Of a stretch of DNA of 64,000 bases, positions 55,789-64,000 are shown piece by piece. Under the pieces are notes generated by a model that did not search any database, was not told where the DNA came from, and saw only the letters and a list, made by a program, of their open reading frames with translations. Made by a program: the position numbers and the translations under genes. The DNA is from Polaromonas sp. (lineage in GTDB: Bacteria > Pseudomonadota > Gammaproteobacteria > Burkholderiales > Burkholderiaceae_C): NCBI RefSeq assembly GCF_016185115.1, contig NZ_JACPOF010000017.1:434001-498000 (forward strand), given 5' to 3'. Within the stretch, counting starts at the first letter, position 1. Each line of letters opens with the position of its first letter.

Positions 55789-57600
55789 TCAGGACATGGG
55801 CGGCGTCGCGGAAAGGATCTCCTCGATGGTGGTCAGGCCTTCAGCCACCTTCAGGGCGCCACCCAGGCGCAGGGGACGCATGCCTTCCGACACCGCCTGA
55901 CGTCGCAGCGCATCGATATTGGGCTCGTTGGAGACTTTCTCCTTGAAGCCCTCGGTGACAGTGAGCAACTCGTAAAGGCCCATACGCCCCCGGAAGCCAG
56001 TGAGGCGGCAATCGACGCAGCCGACGGGTTTGTAGGGCCGGTAGCCACCGTTGATCTGCCAGGGTTTGACCAACTCTGCCAGCGCCTCGCGCGGGGCAGC
56101 ATCATCTTTTTCACGGCAATTGCCGCACAGGGTGCGCACCAGCCGCTGGGCCAGCACGCCCAACAGGGTCGCGTTGATCAGGTAGGAAGGTATGCCCAGT
56201 TCCATCAGCCTTGATACGGCCGAAGGGGCATCGTTGGTATGCAGCGTGCTGAAGACCAGATGGCCTGTCAGTGCTGCCTGCACGGCCATTTCCGCCGTTT
56301 GAAGGTCGCGGATCTCGCCCACCATGATGATGTCCGGGTCCTGCCGCATGAGCGCGCGCAGGCCTTCTGCAAAATCGAAATCGAGGTGCGGCTGGACCTG
56401 GGTCTGGTTGAACGCAGACTCGATCATTTCAATCGGGTCCTCCACCGTGCTGACATTGACCTCTTCAGTGGCGAGCCGCTTGAGGGTTGAATAGAGCGTG
56501 GTGGTTTTGCCCGAGCCGGTCGGGCCTGTGACGAGGATGATGCCGTAGGGCCGTTTGACCAATTGCTCCCAGCGGTCGGCATCGTGTTGCGAGAATCCAA
56601 GACCGTCAAGATCCTTGACTGTGGTGTCCGGGTCAAAAATACGCATGACCATTTTTTCGCCAAAGGCCGTCGGCAGGGTGGAAAGCCGCATTTCGATCTC
56701 GTCGCCGCGCGGGTTCCGGGTCTTGATGCGTCCATCCTGGGGGCGGCGCTTTTCAACGACGTCCATACGGCCCAGCAACTTGATGCGTGCCGTCATCGCG
56801 TTGTGAACGCCCATGGGCAACTGATAGACAAGATGCAGGACGCCGTCGATGCGAAAACGTATGACACCCTGCTCGCGGCGCGGCTCCAGATGGATGTCGC
56901 TGGCCCGCTGGTCGAAGGCGTATTGCCAGAGCCAGTCCACCACCTGCACCACACCCTGATCGTTGGCATCGAGCTGCTTGTTGGTCTTGTTGAGCTCAAC
57001 AAGCTGCTCAAAACTGGCGGAGCCGGAATTGCCGCCTGCCTTGATTGCCGCCTTGACGGATTTGGCGAGCGCAAAAAACTCGGCTGTGTATTTGGTGATC
57101 TCCAGAGGATTCGACACAACCAGGCGCACAGTCCGCTTGGCCTGGCGTTCGATCTCGGGTATCCAGTCCGTGACGAAGGGCTCGGACGTCGCGACAATCA
57201 CTTCCGAACCCTTGACCTGCACCGGCAGGACCTTGTGGCGCTCGGCGTAAATTGCTGACATGGTGTCGGATACCTTGCCAACCTCGACTTTCAGCGGGTC
57301 TATGCGCAGGTATGTCAAACCGGCACGCCCCGCCAGCCACTCTGTCATGGTCTCTATATCCAGCGGCCGGCCGTCAGAAGAGCGGGTCATGCTCACACTG
57401 GCCAGCCGTGCCAGTGGCTGCAATGAACTCTGCGCCTGCGAGCAGCGCGCGATGGTTCGCTGCGCTTCAGCCTGGCTGATGATGCCGTCCTCCGCCATCC
57501 ATTCGACCAGCCGTCGCCAGTCCAGCGGCCCGACGTGGGGCGGTTTTGCCGCGCTTTTACGTGAGGAGGCTGGGGGGGTTGGGGGCATCACTGCACTCAT
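55789..57600 (-). CDS. Type II secretion / type IV pilus assembly ATPase (GspE/PilB family)
   Basis: 603-aa traffic ATPase. Walker A is GPTGSGKTTTLYSTL, Walker B region RQDPDIIMVGEIRDLQTAEM, His box HLVFSTLHTND, and a zinc-binding tetracysteine is formed by CGNC and CVDC about 35 residues later. An N-terminal MshEN-like domain (residues ~20-130, QAEAQRTIARCSQAQSSLQP) precedes the motor. No pilin, GspF or GspG gene adjoins it. It could serve a pilus or secretion system encoded elsewhere. Confidence 0.93.
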   Translation of the reverse strand: MSAVMPPTPPASSRKSAAKPPHVGPLDWRRLVEWMAEDGIISQAEAQRTIARCSQAQSSLQPLARLASVSMTRSSDGRPLDIETMTEWLAGRAGLTYLRIDPLKVEVGKVSDTMSAIYAERHKVLPVQVKGSEVIVATSEPFVTDWIPEIERQAKRTVRLVVSNPLEITKYTAEFFALAKSVKAAIKAGGNSGSASFEQLVELNKTNKQLDANDQGVVQVVDWLWQYAFDQRASDIHLEPRREQGVIRFRIDGVLHLVYQLPMGVHNAMTARIKLLGRMDVVEKRRPQDGRIKTRNPRGDEIEMRLSTLPTAFGEKMVMRIFDPDTTVKDLDGLGFSQHDADRWEQLVKRPYGIILVTGPTGSGKTTTLYSTLKRLATEEVNVSTVEDPIEMIESAFNQTQVQPHLDFDFAEGLRALMRQDPDIIMVGEIRDLQTAEMAVQAALTGHLVFSTLHTNDAPSAVSRLMELGIPSYLINATLLGVLAQRLVRTLCGNCREKDDAAPREALAELVKPWQINGGYRPYKPVGCVDCRLTGFRGRMGLYELLTVTEGFKEKVSNEPNIDALRRQAVSEGMRPLRLGGALKVAEGLTTIEEILSATPPMS

Positions 57601-57664
57601 GGCTTCACTTTAACGCATAGGGCCAGCGGAAAACAGGCACCGTAGTTGGGGCGATGTAAAGCCA

Positions 57665-58429
57665 TCACACCACAGGCCTGAATATGCGCAGCCACTTTTT
57701 CGCAGGCAAATCCCAGCGCGACTGAACATCCGCGGCCCGCAGCAACAGGTCGCCCCTGTCGGGACGGGAAGGTTCACGCTGCGCCATGACCACGGTGTTC
57801 CCCTCGCGTGTGGGGGTAAAAGCCCACAAGGCCTGCGGCCCGAAGGCCTCCGCGATTTTTTCCAGTGATGCCTGGTAACTCGAATCGCGGCCGAACAGGT
57901 TGACCGTCATCACACCATCTTCGGCCAGCAGCTCATGGCAGTCGGCATAAAAAGCTGCGCTGTCCAGAACCGGTGCCGCCGCCTCGTGGTCATACAGATC
58001 CACATGCAGCAGGTCCACGGTTTCACGGTGCTGCGGTTTTTTGATTTCCTGGGACGCATCGGCCTCTATGACACGCAGGCGCATGTCGTCCTTGGGCAGT
58101 TTGAACCAGCCGCGGCAGGCCGCGATTACCTGCGGATTGATCTCAATCGCAGTGGTCTTCATGCGCAGTTTTTTGTAGCAGAACTTGGTCAGCGCGGCAG
58201 AGCCCAGACCCAGTTGCATGGCATGCTTTTTTGGCAAGCCGGCAGGCTGGGCAAACAGCAGGCCGGCCATCATGCGCTGGACGTATTCAAGCTCTATGTC
58301 CCAGGGCTTGTCTATCAGCATGGACCCTTGTACCCACTCGGTGCCCAGATGCAGATAACGTTTGTCACCAAAGTCAGAAAAGTTGACTTCGGGCAGCGGC
58401 ACCGTCTTCGATATTTCCTTTTTTGCCAT
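57665..58429 (-). CDS. Spermidine-synthase-like methyltransferase-fold protein
   Basis: 254-aa protein with the SpeE-type Rossmann core: MQLGLGSAALTKFCYKKL in the cofactor loop position, TAIEINPQVIAACRGWFKLP and LLHVDLYDHEAAAPVLDS. The N-terminal tetramerisation domain of true spermidine synthases is missing, so polyamine synthesis is uncertain. Its ATG overlaps the stop of the upstream glycosylase gene by one base. Confidence 0.8.
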   Translation of the reverse strand: MAKKEISKTVPLPEVNFSDFGDKRYLHLGTEWVQGSMLIDKPWDIELEYVQRMMAGLLFAQPAGLPKKHAMQLGLGSAALTKFCYKKLRMKTTAIEINPQVIAACRGWFKLPKDDMRLRVIEADASQEIKKPQHRETVDLLHVDLYDHEAAAPVLDSAAFYADCHELLAEDGVMTVNLFGRDSSYQASLEKIAEAFGPQALWAFTPTREGNTVVMAQREPSRPDRGDLLLRAADVQSRWDLPAKKWLRIFRPVV

Positions 58430-58938
58430 CAGCTCAATCCATGTTTTTCAAAAACTTCACGCCACGCGGCAAGCTTGCGCTCAAAACTCCATGAGGCGTT
58501 GGCGGGACTGGTAGATGGCAACTTATAAACGGGCAGACCGGTCTGCATCGTGTGCCTTGAGTGTTTGAAGCTCTCCCCGCCATTGTGTGCAATGGCCTCC
58601 AGCCTGGGGCACAGCTTATCAAGCAGGGTGAAGTTGTTGAGTACAGCATTACGGATGCTGGTATCGAGGCTGCCCTCGCGCTCGCATGAGGCATACACAT
58701 CCCAGAGGCCGAGCTTTTTCGAAAGCAGCCATTCGCTGTGTGCCTCGTAGCCCATTCCCATCGCGTCCAGGGGCCAAATAGCTTGCAGGATTTTCCAGAA
58801 CTGGTTTTGCGGATGGCCGTAATACTGCTGGGCCTTCAGCGATGCAAGCCCGGGGAAGCTGCCCAGTATCAACAGTCGCGTATCGGCGGACACCAGCGGC
58901 GGCAAGGATGTCAGCACAGGGTTTGGCAAGGTACTCAC
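58429..58938 (-). CDS. DNA-deoxyinosine / uracil glycosylase (UDG family 6 type)
   Basis: 169-aa base-excision repair glycosylase. ILGSFPGLASLKAQQYYGHP, NQFWKILQ and the C-terminal LPSTSPANASWSFE match family 6 hypoxanthine-DNA glycosylases. The frame is open to 59022, but a GTG at 58938 overlaps the tatD stop as GTGA and gives the correct length. It removes deaminated bases; which base is preferred is not evident. Confidence 0.85.
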   Translation of the reverse strand: MSTLPNPVLTSLPPLVSADTRLLILGSFPGLASLKAQQYYGHPQNQFWKILQAIWPLDAMGMGYEAHSEWLLSKKLGLWDVYASCEREGSLDTSIRNAVLNNFTLLDKLCPRLEAIAHNGGESFKHSRHTMQTGLPVYKLPSTSPANASWSFERKLAAWREVFEKHGLS

Positions 58939-59783
58939 GCGGCTACCAGGCCACGCAACTTCGGCAAGGCGGCCAGGGCATTGGCCGTGGTCGCGATAGC
59001 CAGCGCCTGGGGAGTCATGCACCTGAGCGACGCGACCACCTCCGCGATGCGCGGCAACTCTGCCGGTTCATTGCGACCCTGGGCCTGGCCCTGCTCCCGG
59101 TCTGCGGCAGTTTTGTAAAGCCAGTAGGGCGGGATGTCGGGCGAGTCGGTTTCCATCACCAGCGCATTCAGCGGCAGCTCAGCCGCAAGCCGGCGCAACT
59201 GCAAGGCAGGCTCGAAAGTCACTGCCCCGCCAAAGCCCAGCCTGAAACCCAGCTTGACGAATTCCTGCGCCTGCTGGTCGCTGCCGTTGAAGGCGTGACC
59301 TATGCCAGTCCAGCCGGCCTCGGGCACGATCTCGCGCAGATGCTTGAGCAGCTTGTCGGCTGAGCGCCTCACATGAAGAATGACAGGCAGGCCATGCTTG
59401 CGGGCCAGCTTGAGCTGGGCGCGGTAAAAGAATTCCTGTCGCTCCCGCATCAGGCTTGTGGTCAACGCTGGCACGAAATAATCGAGTCCAATCTCACCGA
59501 CTGCGACAAGGCGCGGGTCGGCCCTGGCCCGGCCCAGCGCCTCATCCAGGGTTTCCAGATCCGCCTCTGCTGCGTCAGGAACGCAAAGGGGGTGTATGCC
59601 CAGGGCGTAACTCCAGGAAAACGCATGGGCCAGCCCGGCCACCTTGCTGAAATTGCCGGCTGCTACAGCAGGTATGACACAGTGGGTGACCCCGGCGGCA
59701 ACGGCGCGCGCATGCACAGCCATGGCCTCGCCCGCAAATTCTGCCGCGTCAAGATGGCAATGCGTGTCTATCCAGAAAGTCAT
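58935..59783 (-). CDS. TatD family hydrolase
   Basis: 282-aa metal-dependent hydrolase/DNase of the TatD type. Metal ligands are in IDTHCHLDAAEFAG near the N-terminus, GEIGLDYF, HVRRSADKLLKHLRE and HAFNGS, with METDSPDIPPY near the end. It is the first gene of a three-gene set (TatD, glycosylase, SpeE-like) with overlapping reading frames, which suggests coordinate translation. Confidence 0.92.
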   Translation of the reverse strand: MTFWIDTHCHLDAAEFAGEAMAVHARAVAAGVTHCVIPAVAAGNFSKVAGLAHAFSWSYALGIHPLCVPDAAEADLETLDEALGRARADPRLVAVGEIGLDYFVPALTTSLMRERQEFFYRAQLKLARKHGLPVILHVRRSADKLLKHLREIVPEAGWTGIGHAFNGSDQQAQEFVKLGFRLGFGGAVTFEPALQLRRLAAELPLNALVMETDSPDIPPYWLYKTAADREQGQAQGRNEPAELPRIAEVVASLRCMTPQALAIATTANALAALPKLRGLVAA

Positions 59784-59959
59784 GGTGCAGGAAAGGCGGG
59801 GTAGTACATAAAGGCAGGGGATATTGACACAGAAGCGTCATAAGCAGAATGAGTACCTGTGACAGCCAAAGCGCGTGCACGGATGCAAAAATCGTGATAC
59901 CTTGCTTGCGTCAGCCCGGATATTTCCCTGATTTTGACACCAACCTCACAGGTGAACGG

Positions 59960-60961
59960 ATGCGAAGGCCAGCCCTCTACAGCAGTTCCACACGCCCTGC
60001 AGCGACGCAGGGCCCAGGCCCCGGCGGCGACCCGCCACTGGCAGGGCAAATCGTCATGACAGGTGCCGCCCCATCCCGGATGGCACGGCTAAGGCGACAT
60101 CTTTCCCCCACCAATCTCTACCTGCTTTGGTCCGTGGTGGGCGTGCTGGCGCTCATGCTGGGTATCAGCCTGTTCATGTCCACCCGTCAGGGCGCGCAGC
60201 GGCTGACGCAGGAACACATCAACGCGGCTGTCCTGAAAACGCTTGAAAACACCATACTTCCCTCCCCGGCCGCCAAGGCCTACGACCTCATTGCCCCGTC
60301 GGTGGTGCGCGTGATCGGACTTGGCGAGGAAGCCGATGACAAGGTAGCCGTTAATGGCAAGCCGGGCAAAGACCCCAAAAATGCCGGCAAGGATGCCAAA
60401 GATGGCAAGGAGCCAAAAGAAATACAGCGCAGCGTGGGTACCGGCGTGGTCATCGTCGACAAGGGCATCATCCTCACCAACCTGCATGTCGTGCAGGGTG
60501 CAAAAATCATCAAAATCACCTTTGCAGACGGCCTGGAAACGACGGCATCGGTCATAGGCGTGCAGCCTGAAAATGACCTCGCCGTGCTGCAGGCGCACAA
60601 AATTCCGGACGACATGATTGCCGCCACCATGCGCTCGACCGCAGACCTCAGGCCCGGCGACCAGGTCATGGCCGTTGGTTTTCCGTTTGGCATCGGTCCC
60701 TCAGCCTCCGCAGGCGTCGTCTCCGGCCTCAAGCGCAACTTCCGTTCGCCGGAAGGCAAGCAGGAAATGACCAACCTGATCCAGTTTGATGCGGCAGCGA
60801 ACCCCGGTAATTCCGGCGGCCCGCTGGTCACCATGGACGGGGAGGTCGTCGGCATCGTCACCGCCATCTACAACCCCAACCAGCAACGCACTTTTGTCGG
60901 TATAGGCTTTGCCGTGCCGATTGAAAATGCGGCCGCCGCTGCGGGAATGCCGCCGTTCTAG
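59960..60961 (+). CDS. HtrA-like trypsin-family serine protease without PDZ domain
   Basis: 333-aa membrane-anchored S1C protease. A proline/glycine-rich N-terminal part and one membrane segment (LYLLWSVVGVLALMLGISLF) precede the catalytic domain with His176 (TNLHVVQG), Asp206 (ENDLAVLQ) and Ser285 (NPGNSGGPL). A lysine/aspartate-rich insertion of about 30 residues stands before the first catalytic strand. It ends right after the protease domain, so no PDZ domain is present. The ATG at 59960 with AGGTG upstream is preferred over one at 59849. It is followed by moxR. Confidence 0.87.
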   Translation: MRRPALYSSSTRPAATQGPGPGGDPPLAGQIVMTGAAPSRMARLRRHLSPTNLYLLWSVVGVLALMLGISLFMSTRQGAQRLTQEHINAAVLKTLENTILPSPAAKAYDLIAPSVVRVIGLGEEADDKVAVNGKPGKDPKNAGKDAKDGKEPKEIQRSVGTGVVIVDKGIILTNLHVVQGAKIIKITFADGLETTASVIGVQPENDLAVLQAHKIPDDMIAATMRSTADLRPGDQVMAVGFPFGIGPSASAGVVSGLKRNFRSPEGKQEMTNLIQFDAAANPGNSGGPLVTMDGEVVGIVTAIYNPNQQRTFVGIGFAVPIENAAAAAGMPPF

Positions 60962-61038
60962 TTTCAAATTCGCGGCATTTTTGAACTTTGCAGCCGTGCC
61001 CGCCTCTGTCTGAAACACCTGTTTATTGAAGGATCTCC

Positions 61039-62058
61039 ATGGACTCGTTCAACCCGGAAAACGCATCGGCCAACCAGGACACCGCCCAGTTGATGGAGCA
61101 GATTCTTTATGAGGTCAAACGTGTGGTGGTCGGCCAGGACCGCTTTCTTGAGCGCGTCATGGTGGCCATCCTCGCGCAGGGGCATTTGCTGGTTGAGGGT
61201 GTCCCCGGCCTGGCCAAAACCCTGACCGTCAAGACGCTGGCCGAGACGGTGCGCGGCAACTTCAAACGCATACAGTTCACGCCCGACCTGGTGCCCGCCG
61301 ACCTGGTCGGCACCCGCATCTACAACCAGAAGACCGGCGAATTCACCACCTCGCTGGGCCCGGTATTCACCAACCTCCTGTTGGCCGACGAAATCAACCG
61401 CGCCCCGGCCAAGGTGCAGAGCGCCCTGCTCGAAGTGATGCAGGAGCGCCAGGTCACCATCGCCGGCGTGACGCACAAGGTGCCCTCGCCCTTTCTTGTC
61501 ATGGCGACCCAGAACCCGATTGAAACAGAGGGTACCTACCCCCTGCCCGAAGCCCAGGTTGACCGCTTCATGATGAAGGTGCTGGTCGACTACCCCACCG
61601 ATGAAGAAGAGTTTGTGATTGTGCAGCGCGTCACAGGCCCGGCCGTCGCCGTGTCCAGCGTGGCCACAACCGAACAACTTGCAGCCCTGCAGGCCGAATG
61701 CCGCAGGATTTATGTCGACCCTTCGCTGGTGCAATATGCAGTGAAACTGGTCTCCGCCACGCGCAACCCTGAAAAGCACGGCATCAAGGGCCTGTCGCAG
61801 TTCATCACCTTCGGTGCCAGCCCGCGCGCCACCATCAACCTCACCGAAGGCGCTCGCGCACTGGCCATGCTGCGTGGCCGCAGTTATGCCCTGCCCGAGG
61901 ACATGACCGACCTGGTTCCCGACGTGCTGCGTCATCGCCTTGTGTTGTCATATGAGGCCCTGTCAGAAGGGCTGACAGCCGATGCAGTTGTCGGAAAGAT
62001 CATGGCAAAGGTTCCTGCTCCCGCAAAACCCCTGGCCCATGAAAAACTCGCAGCTTAG
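61039..62058 (+). CDS. MoxR family AAA+ ATPase
   Basis: 339-aa AAA+ ATPase. GVPGLAKTLTVKTLAETV is the Walker A region, LLADEINRAPAKVQSALLEV the Walker B region, and MATQNPIETEGTYPLPEAQV a MoxR hallmark. AAGGA precedes the ATG. MoxR proteins work with VWA-domain partners as chaperone-like complexes; here the DUF58 and BatA genes follow. Copy 2 of an 87-bp repeat begins within its stop codon. Confidence 0.95.
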   Translation: MDSFNPENASANQDTAQLMEQILYEVKRVVVGQDRFLERVMVAILAQGHLLVEGVPGLAKTLTVKTLAETVRGNFKRIQFTPDLVPADLVGTRIYNQKTGEFTTSLGPVFTNLLLADEINRAPAKVQSALLEVMQERQVTIAGVTHKVPSPFLVMATQNPIETEGTYPLPEAQVDRFMMKVLVDYPTDEEEFVIVQRVTGPAVAVSSVATTEQLAALQAECRRIYVDPSLVQYAVKLVSATRNPEKHGIKGLSQFITFGASPRATINLTEGARALAMLRGRSYALPEDMTDLVPDVLRHRLVLSYEALSEGLTADAVVGKIMAKVPAPAKPLAHEKLAA

Positions 62059-62143
62059 CCCCCACGCTCCGCCGCTGCGCGGGTCGCTGCCCCCCGAGGG
62101 GGCCGCTGCGCCTGCGGCCCGGCAAAGCCGGTTCCACGGCCCC
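62057..62143 (+). repeat. 87-bp dispersed repeat behind a stop codon, copy 2
   Basis: Begins AGCCCCCACG within the moxR stop codon (62056-62058), contains GCCCCCCGAGGGGGC and GCTGCGCCTGCGGCC, and ends ACGGCCCC, like copy 1 at 33568. The hairpin lies inside the moxR-DUF58 operon and may attenuate the downstream genes. Confidence 0.8.
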
Positions 62144-62220
62144 GGCCTGCATAAGAGGCAGTTTCGTTTCTCTTCATGCCGTTACGACGGTCTTTCGCCA
62201 TCCGTATCTGGAGTTTGCGA

Positions 62221-63165
62221 ATGAGCACACCGACATCCGGCGCAGCCGGTGCGGAGCAACTGCTCAAGCGCCTTGAGTGGACGGTGCTGCGCCGCCTCGA
62301 CGGCCTGCTGCAGGGCGACTACCGCACGCTGCTGCGCGGCACTGGCATGGACCTCGCCGACCTGCGCGAATACCAGCACCATGATGACGTTCGCCATATC
62401 GACTGGAATGTCACGGCGCGTCTGGAAATACCCCACGTCCGCGTCTTTACCGAAGACCGCGAGATGAGCGCCTGGTTTCTGCTGGACCTGAGCCCCTCCA
62501 TGGATTTCGGTTCCGGCGAACAGCGCAAACGCAACGTGTCTGCAGAGTTTGTCGCCGTGCTGGCCCGCATGCTGACCCGCCATGGCAACCGCGTAGGCGC
62601 CATGCTGTATGGCTCCGGCGTTGACACCGTGGTCCCCGCGCGTGGCGGCAGGCACCACGTCCTGCATTTGTTGCACAAGCTGCAGACACGTCCCGAGTCG
62701 CCACAGGCTGGCACGACCAAACTGCATGAATTGCTTGAATCGGGTGCCAACCTGATCAAGCGGCGCTCCACCATTTTTGTGGTGTCCGACTTCATCAGCG
62801 AGACGGGCTGGGAGAAGCCTCTTGGCCTGCTGGCCCAGCGCCATGAGGTTGTGGCCGTACGCCTGCTTGACCCGCTGGAACTGCAGTTGCCTGACCTCGG
62901 CCTGATCCCGATTCGCGACGCAGAAACCGGCGAACAGTTGCTGGTCGACACGCATGACGCAGGTTTCCGCAAGCGTTTTGCCCGCATTGCCGCACAGCGT
63001 GAATCGGATTTGCGGCAGTCGCTGGTGCGCGCCGGCGTGGATGCGCTGGAACTTTCAACCGATGACGACCTGGTCAATGCGCTGATGCGTTTCACCGACC
63101 TGCGCAAGCGCCGCAGCCGCGCATCGTCTGGCGCCATGCCTGCACACCTGAAGCGGGCGGCATAG
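62221..63165 (+). CDS. DUF58 domain protein
   Basis: 314-aa protein with the DUF58 core: RDLREYQHHDD-type motif (DLADLREYQHHDDVRHIDWN) followed by LDLSPSMDFGS, a degenerate VWA metal site. Partner of MoxR ATPases. The frame opens at 62176, but ATG 62221 has GGAG 7 bases upstream. batA begins 29 bp downstream. Confidence 0.92.
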   Translation: MSTPTSGAAGAEQLLKRLEWTVLRRLDGLLQGDYRTLLRGTGMDLADLREYQHHDDVRHIDWNVTARLEIPHVRVFTEDREMSAWFLLDLSPSMDFGSGEQRKRNVSAEFVAVLARMLTRHGNRVGAMLYGSGVDTVVPARGGRHHVLHLLHKLQTRPESPQAGTTKLHELLESGANLIKRRSTIFVVSDFISETGWEKPLGLLAQRHEVVAVRLLDPLELQLPDLGLIPIRDAETGEQLLVDTHDAGFRKRFARIAAQRESDLRQSLVRAGVDALELSTDDDLVNALMRFTDLRKRRSRASSGAMPAHLKRAA

Positions 63166-63194
63166 GCCCGCAGACAGAAGACTGAAGGACATCC

Positions 63195-64000
63195 ATGACT
63201 TTTCTCTGGCCCGAATTCCTGTGGTTGCTGCTGGTCCTGCCGCTGCTGGTGCTTCTGTATGTCTGGCTGCTGCGCCGCAAGAAAAAGATGGCGCTGCGTT
63301 ATGCAAGCCTGTCCATCGTGCGCGAAGCCATGGGCAAAGGCCAGAGCTTCCGCCGGCACATACCGCCCATTCTTTTCCTGCTTTCGCTGGCTGCGATGTT
63401 GATCGCATCGTCCCGACCTTTCGCGGTCGTCACCCTGCCTTCACAACGCGAAACCATCATCCTGGCGATGGACGTGTCCGGCAGCATGCGCGCCACTGAC
63501 GTGCAACCCAATCGCCTGGTCGCCGCGCAGAACGCCGCAAAAGCCTTTCTGAAAGACCTGCCGCGCAATGTGCGGGTGGGCATAGTCGCATTTGCAGGAA
63601 CTGCTTCGGTGGTGCAGCCATCCACACTGAGCCGTGAAGACCTGAGCGCGGCCATTGACAAGTTCCAGCTGCAGCGCGGCACGGCCATAGGTAACGGCAT
63701 CGTGGTGTCGCTGGCAGAGATTTTCCCGAATGCAGGCATCAGCCTTGACGCCATGCAAAACGGCCGCGACCGCCAGCGCGGCGTGTCACTGGACCAGGCC
63801 GGCAAGGACAAGGACGCCAAACCGGCTTTTGTACCGGTCGCGCCGGGCTCATACACCTCGGCTGCCATCATTTTGCTGACCGACGGCCAGCGCACCACAG
63901 GCGTCGATTCACTGGAGGCCGCCAAGGTCGCTGCAGACCGCGGCATACGTGTCTACACCGTGGGCGTCGGCACCGTCGATGGCGAGACCATAGGCTTTGA
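63195..64000 (+). CDS. batA: VWA domain membrane protein, BatA type (cut by window edge)
   Basis: First 268 codons of a BatA-like protein. Two N-terminal membrane segments (FLWPEFLWLLLVLPLLVLLY and PPILFLLSLAAMLIASS) precede a VWA domain with the metal site MDVSGSMRATDVQPNRL, LLTDGQRTTGVDS. GGACATCC precedes the ATG. The gene continues past the right edge. It completes the moxR-DUF58-batA operon. Confidence 0.92.
   Translation, partial: MTFLWPEFLWLLLVLPLLVLLYVWLLRRKKKMALRYASLSIVREAMGKGQSFRRHIPPILFLLSLAAMLIASSRPFAVVTLPSQRETIILAMDVSGSMRATDVQPNRLVAAQNAAKAFLKDLPRNVRVGIVAFAGTASVVQPSTLSREDLSAAIDKFQLQRGTAIGNGIVVSLAEIFPNAGISLDAMQNGRDRQRGVSLDQAGKDKDAKPAFVPVAPGSYTSAAIILLTDGQRTTGVDSLEAAKVAADRGIRVYTVGVGTVDGETIGF

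Overview
The window is about 60% GC, densely coded and shows no phage, plasmid or CRISPR signature. Gene content (LIV-type ABC transporters, a tricarboxylate TctAB transporter, heteromeric acyl-CoA dehydrogenases, homodimeric pyruvate dehydrogenase E1, the order rarA-lolA-ftsK-crp/trxB) and several intergenic repeats point to a chromosomal segment of a betaproteobacterium of the order Burkholderiales, most likely Comamonadaceae (Polaromonas/Rhodoferax-like). The taxon is an inference from content, not a database match.

Layout. 1-1354: end of a branched-chain amino acid permease pair (livM cut by the window edge, livH). 1578-6817 (minus): rarA, lolA, ftsK and a Crp/Fnr-family regulator. 6965-8484 (plus): trxB, then rpmB-rpmG from its own good promoter. 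8796-11439 (minus): an acyl-CoA desaturase and rsmB. 11444-11713: structured repeat element A. 11766-14078 (plus): a DUF1653 protein, prfC and a small secreted protein. 14100-17322: an Lrp-type regulator divergent from a pyruvate-dehydrogenase-E1-like gene, with a 34-bp palindrome between them. 17409-19724: secreted fasciclin protein, purN, a YceH-like protein. 19818-22144: paired acyl-CoA dehydrogenase subunits. 22417-28041: three consecutive large secreted DUF11-type repeat proteins that share a C-terminal domain; the first has a T9 tract that puts its best start out of frame. 28114-33564: HNH nuclease, ribF, structured repeat element B, ileS, lspA. 33766-37543: Na/Pi cotransporter, NUDIX hydrolase, quinone oxidoreductase. 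37696-47028 (minus): a tightly overlapped operon iclR-hyuA-hyuB-livKFMGH-cupin. 47352-53353: RIO-type kinase, SDR, SH3 protein plus M48 protease, EamA transporter, gamma-glutamyltransferase. 53495-55504: tctA and tctB. 55789-59783 (minus): orphan GspE/PilB ATPase, spermidine-synthase-like protein, family-6 uracil/hypoxanthine glycosylase, TatD. 59960-64000 (plus): HtrA-like protease, then moxR, DUF58 and batA (cut by the right edge).

How the genes work together. The iclR-hyuAB-liv block reads as a self-regulated import and ATP-dependent ring-opening (or carboxylation) pathway for an unidentified cyclic amide or ketone. The Lrp/E1 pair reads as a substrate-induced 2-oxoacid oxidation unit. moxR-DUF58-batA is a canonical MoxR/VWA chaperone-like operon.

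The most unusual signals are not genes. Two elements of 270 and 264 bp (11444-11713 and 29845-30108) have the same architecture: 26-bp terminal inverted repeats, two long hairpin arms and an identical 15-nt linker. Their stem sequences differ but are complementary within each element, so structure appears conserved more than sequence. Other dispersed repeats (an 80-bp family at 18310 and 35597, an 87-bp family at 33568 and 62057, and an inverted pair at 30133) sit immediately behind stop codons. The DUF11 cluster, with its homopolymer tract and a well-placed FNR-like box, is the most unusual protein-coding region.
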